In this document: one piece after another, positions 5,811-8,001 of the stretch | Layout: each line of letters opens with the position of its first letter | How positions within the stretch are numbered: position 1 is the stretch's first letter | NCBI GenBank assembly: GCA_020345785.1 | Contig: CP070771.1 | Span: 3,699,582 to 3,707,582 of the forward strand | Direction: 5' to 3' | From: Desulfobacterales bacterium | Lineage (GTDB): Bacteria > Desulfobacterota > Desulfobacteria > Desulfobacterales > JAFDCJ01 | Length of the DNA: 8,001 nt | Made by a program: the position numbers and the translations under genes | The notes under the pieces: model-generated | Seen by the model: the letters and a program-made list of their open reading frames with translations, nothing else | Database searches by the model: none | Told to the model about the DNA's origin: nothing

Positions 5811-6599
5811 TTAATGATGATCAATGTCCGTCTTAATCTCCCGATACTTGAATTCTTCAATCAGCTCCGCCATCCGGTCGACAATCACCTTGAACAGTCG
5901 TTCACCTTTTTCCTTTGACGCCACGGTCGCATCGCCGACCACACCGGTCTCGGAAATGCGCGACCAGCGGTCGACGAAACTGAGCGGAGGCGGATCGATC
6001 AGGCTGCGCCAGTGAAACTTCGAGATTGGAAAGCCAATTTCTTTTACCCGCTTGCTCATATCAACCAACGTTTCATCCAAATAAAGAACCAATGACGTTT
6101 CGAGCTCTTCGGCGTGAGAAAGAAATTTGGATTCGCAGATGTCCTTGATCTCATTTCTGGCTAACGAGTAGGGAGTGACGCAACCGATGATGGCATCCGT
6201 TTCATCCATCGTCATTCGAGCAGCCACATCCATAAACGGCCGATTGGAGCCATGCCCGTTTGCGACGAGCAATCGCCGGAATCCATGACGGGCCAGGCTT
6301 TTCAATGCACCCGCCAAATACTCGACCAGATGATGCCCGGCAATAGAGATCGGGCCCGGGAAATCCATGTGATGTTCGACGTAGCCGTACGGTATGAGCG
6401 GCATCAGGAGAACATTTTTTTCAACCTTTCTCACCGCAGCCAACGATATCGCATTAATGAGCAAACAATCCGTCTCCACCGGCAGATGCGGTCCGTGATC
6501 TTCAATGGCACCGAACGGTTGGACCACAACGATATTGTCTTTCTTCAAATCTCGTATTTCCGGCCAACTCAAATGAGCATAAAGTATTGCTTCTTTCAT
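5811..6599 (-). CDS. Creatininase-family metal-dependent amidohydrolase
   Basis: This is probably a cytoplasmic metal-dependent enzyme that opens or hydrolyses an amide-type bond. The family includes creatininase, the formamide hydrolase ArfB and the mycofactocin peptidase MftE. The 262-residue length is normal. The metal-binding signatures are present: GAIEDHGPHLPVETD at 30-44, giving E33, H35 and D44; NGHG at 114-117 with H116; and HAEELETS at 162-169. Where creatininase itself has NGHYEN this protein has NGHGSN, so the glutamate ligand at that position is absent, and true creatinine hydrolysis is not implied. It overlaps the stop of the upstream aminotransferase by ATGA (6596-6599), with AAGGAA five bases before the ATG, which supports the start and translational coupling. 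The likely role is to process an amide-containing metabolite together with that aminotransferase; the exact substrate is unknown. Confidence 0.92.
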   Translation of the reverse strand: MKEAILYAHLSWPEIRDLKKDNIVVVQPFGAIEDHGPHLPVETDCLLINAISLAAVRKVEKNVLLMPLIPYGYVEHHMDFPGPISIAGHHLVEYLAGALKSLARHGFRRLLVANGHGSNRPFMDVAARMTMDETDAIIGCVTPYSLARNEIKDICESKFLSHAEELETSLVLYLDETLVDMSKRVKEIGFPISKFHWRSLIDPPPLSFVDRWSRISETGVVGDATVASKEKGERLFKVIVDRMAELIEEFKYREIKTDIDHH

Positions 6600-7894
6600 A
6601 CCGATTCCTTTCGTGTGGCGAAAAAGCTTTGATCCAGAACATCTATTACCTGGTTCAAAACATCTGTTTCAACATTGAGGGGCGGCATGAACCTGAGGAT
6701 ATTGCCACGCACGCCGCATGTATAAACCAAAATTTTTTGTGAAAACATGTGGGAGACAATTGCAGCCGCCTTTTCAGCATCGGGCGATCCGCCGGGTTCG
6801 ATCAGTTCAATGGCATTCATCAGTCCGATACCGCGGACATCTCCTATTTCGCGGTGCTTTTTTTGCAGGTCGATCAGTTGCCGTTTGAAATAGTCCCCTT
6901 TAGCAGCCACTGATTCCAGAAAACCGCCTGCGCCGATATGTTCCAGCTGAACGGATCCGGCTGCACAGGCGACGGGATGTCCGCCGAAGGTTGAACCGTG
7001 GGAACCGGGGGGCCATTGATCCATAAGCTGCCTGTTGGCCGCCACCACTGCCAGCGGATAGCCCCCGCCGACCGCTTTGCCTAAAATCAGGATATCAGGT
7101 TCGATTCCGAAATGCTGATAGGCAAACATGTGCCCGGTTCGTCCAATGCCGCTTTGAACTTCGTCGAACATCAGCAGAATTTTATTATCGCTGCAAAAGC
7201 GGGCCAGCACTTCCACGTATTTTTTCGGCGGCACGACGTAACCGCCTTCTCCCATGACCGGCTCGAACAGAACCGCACTGACATCTTCCAGGGGAATAAA
7301 GTGCTCAAAATCATCCAGCAGATACGCCAGACAATCCAGACTGCAGGCTTCGGCCTCTTGATGAAAAGGACACCGAAAACAGTACGGATAGGGGGCAAAA
7401 TATACCTGCGGAAGAAAAGGCGCATAGTGTTTCCGAAACTTCGCACTGGAAGCGGTGACCGAAGCCGCCCCCATGGTCCGTCCATGAAAAGCGCCCCGAA
7501 AAGCAATAATGGTGCTTTTGGCGCTGACGTACCTTGCGAGCTTGAGTGCGCTTTCCACCCCTTCGGCGCCGCTGTTCGTAAAAAAAAATTTGTCCAGCCG
7601 GCCGGTCCATTTCCGAAGTTCGGCGGCCAGGATCAGGGCACTGGGATAGCTGACCAGATTGAAAGAGGCATGGCCCAGTTGTTGAAGCTGACTCGCGGCA
7701 GCGGCCGTCAGAGCCGGATGGCAATGCCCCAGTGCGTTTACCGCCACACCCTGGACAAAATCCAAGTAGCGCTCTCCGTCTATCGTATAAAGATAGACGC
7801 CCGCACCCCGCTCCACCACCAAGTCGGTGACTTTCTTGGGAGCAGTCGTAAAATGTTCGGAATAAGCGTTTTTCAGCCACTCTTTTTTCATCAT
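6596..7894 (-). CDS. Class III PLP-dependent aminotransferase (GABA/ornithine-type)
   Basis: A fold-type I enzyme that transfers an amino group, usually from an omega-amine or amino acid to a keto acid, using pyridoxal phosphate. The 432-residue chain is full length. Landmarks are NSGAE at 107-111 (phosphate loop), FHGRT at 136-140, EPVMGEGG at 211-218, DEVQSGIGRTG at 244-254 (D244 contacts the cofactor ring), Schiff-base lysine K273 in LGKAVGGGYP, and STFGGHP at 301-307. Four cysteines cluster at 172, 175, 184 and 188 (YCFRCPF then CSLDC). A CxxC at this place also occurs in mammalian GABA aminotransferase, where it binds a [2Fe-2S] cluster. Some archaeal amino acid racemases share this subfamily, so racemase activity is possible. 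The start has GAGG upstream, with a second ATG directly following. It is the first gene visible in the pair and ends inside the next gene's ATG. Confidence 0.94.
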   Translation of the reverse strand: MMKKEWLKNAYSEHFTTAPKKVTDLVVERGAGVYLYTIDGERYLDFVQGVAVNALGHCHPALTAAAASQLQQLGHASFNLVSYPSALILAAELRKWTGRLDKFFFTNSGAEGVESALKLARYVSAKSTIIAFRGAFHGRTMGAASVTASSAKFRKHYAPFLPQVYFAPYPYCFRCPFHQEAEACSLDCLAYLLDDFEHFIPLEDVSAVLFEPVMGEGGYVVPPKKYVEVLARFCSDNKILLMFDEVQSGIGRTGHMFAYQHFGIEPDILILGKAVGGGYPLAVVAANRQLMDQWPPGSHGSTFGGHPVACAAGSVQLEHIGAGGFLESVAAKGDYFKRQLIDLQKKHREIGDVRGIGLMNAIELIEPGGSPDAEKAAAIVSHMFSQKILVYTCGVRGNILRFMPPLNVETDVLNQVIDVLDQSFFATRKESV

Positions 7895-8001
7895 CCTACC
7901 TCATTAAATTATGCTGTCTATAAATTTGCCTTTTTTTTAAACGAATCATCAAAACCCATCGTATCTCCATTCATATGCCACCGGCATCGCTTAAGTTTGG
8001 A

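Overview
The window looks like a chromosomal segment of a Gram-negative bacterium of moderate GC. The intergenic words (blocks such as GTTCAGG, TTCGATG and CCAAATT, and CCCGCC..GGCGGG hairpins) resemble those I associate with Desulfobacterota/Deltaproteobacteria. That taxonomic guess is pattern recognition, not a search result.

Layout, left to right: two CCCGCC hairpins (86-162); an ABC transporter ATPase (176-1258, minus); a 387-base gap filled with 7-bp-period arrays; a double-domain ABC permease (1646-3343, minus); a 342-base gap filled with 7-bp and 8-bp-period arrays; a secreted solute-binding protein (3686-4978, minus); a control region with a 13-bp perfect inverted repeat; a broken ycaQ-type DNA glycosylase gene on the plus strand (5273-5717); a creatininase-family amidohydrolase (5811-6599, minus); and a class III PLP aminotransferase (6596-7894, minus).

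Reading on the minus strand, there are two functional groups. The first is aminotransferase then creatininase-family hydrolase, joined by an ATGA stop/start overlap and so probably co-translated. The second is binding protein, permease, ATPase: a complete Fbp/AEP/polyamine-type importer in the usual order. Together they could import and process an amine or amide compound, but the degraded ycaQ gene separates them and the substrate cannot be read from sequence.

The most unusual content is in the two gaps inside the transporter operon. They hold short degenerate tandem arrays with strict 7- or 8-bp period, different words in each block, and word families present in both orientations, so that the transcript could fold into long imperfect hairpins between cistrons. 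The second notable item is the ycaQ remnant: both ends of the protein are recognisable but about 250 central residues are missing and the reading frame shifts at the junction.
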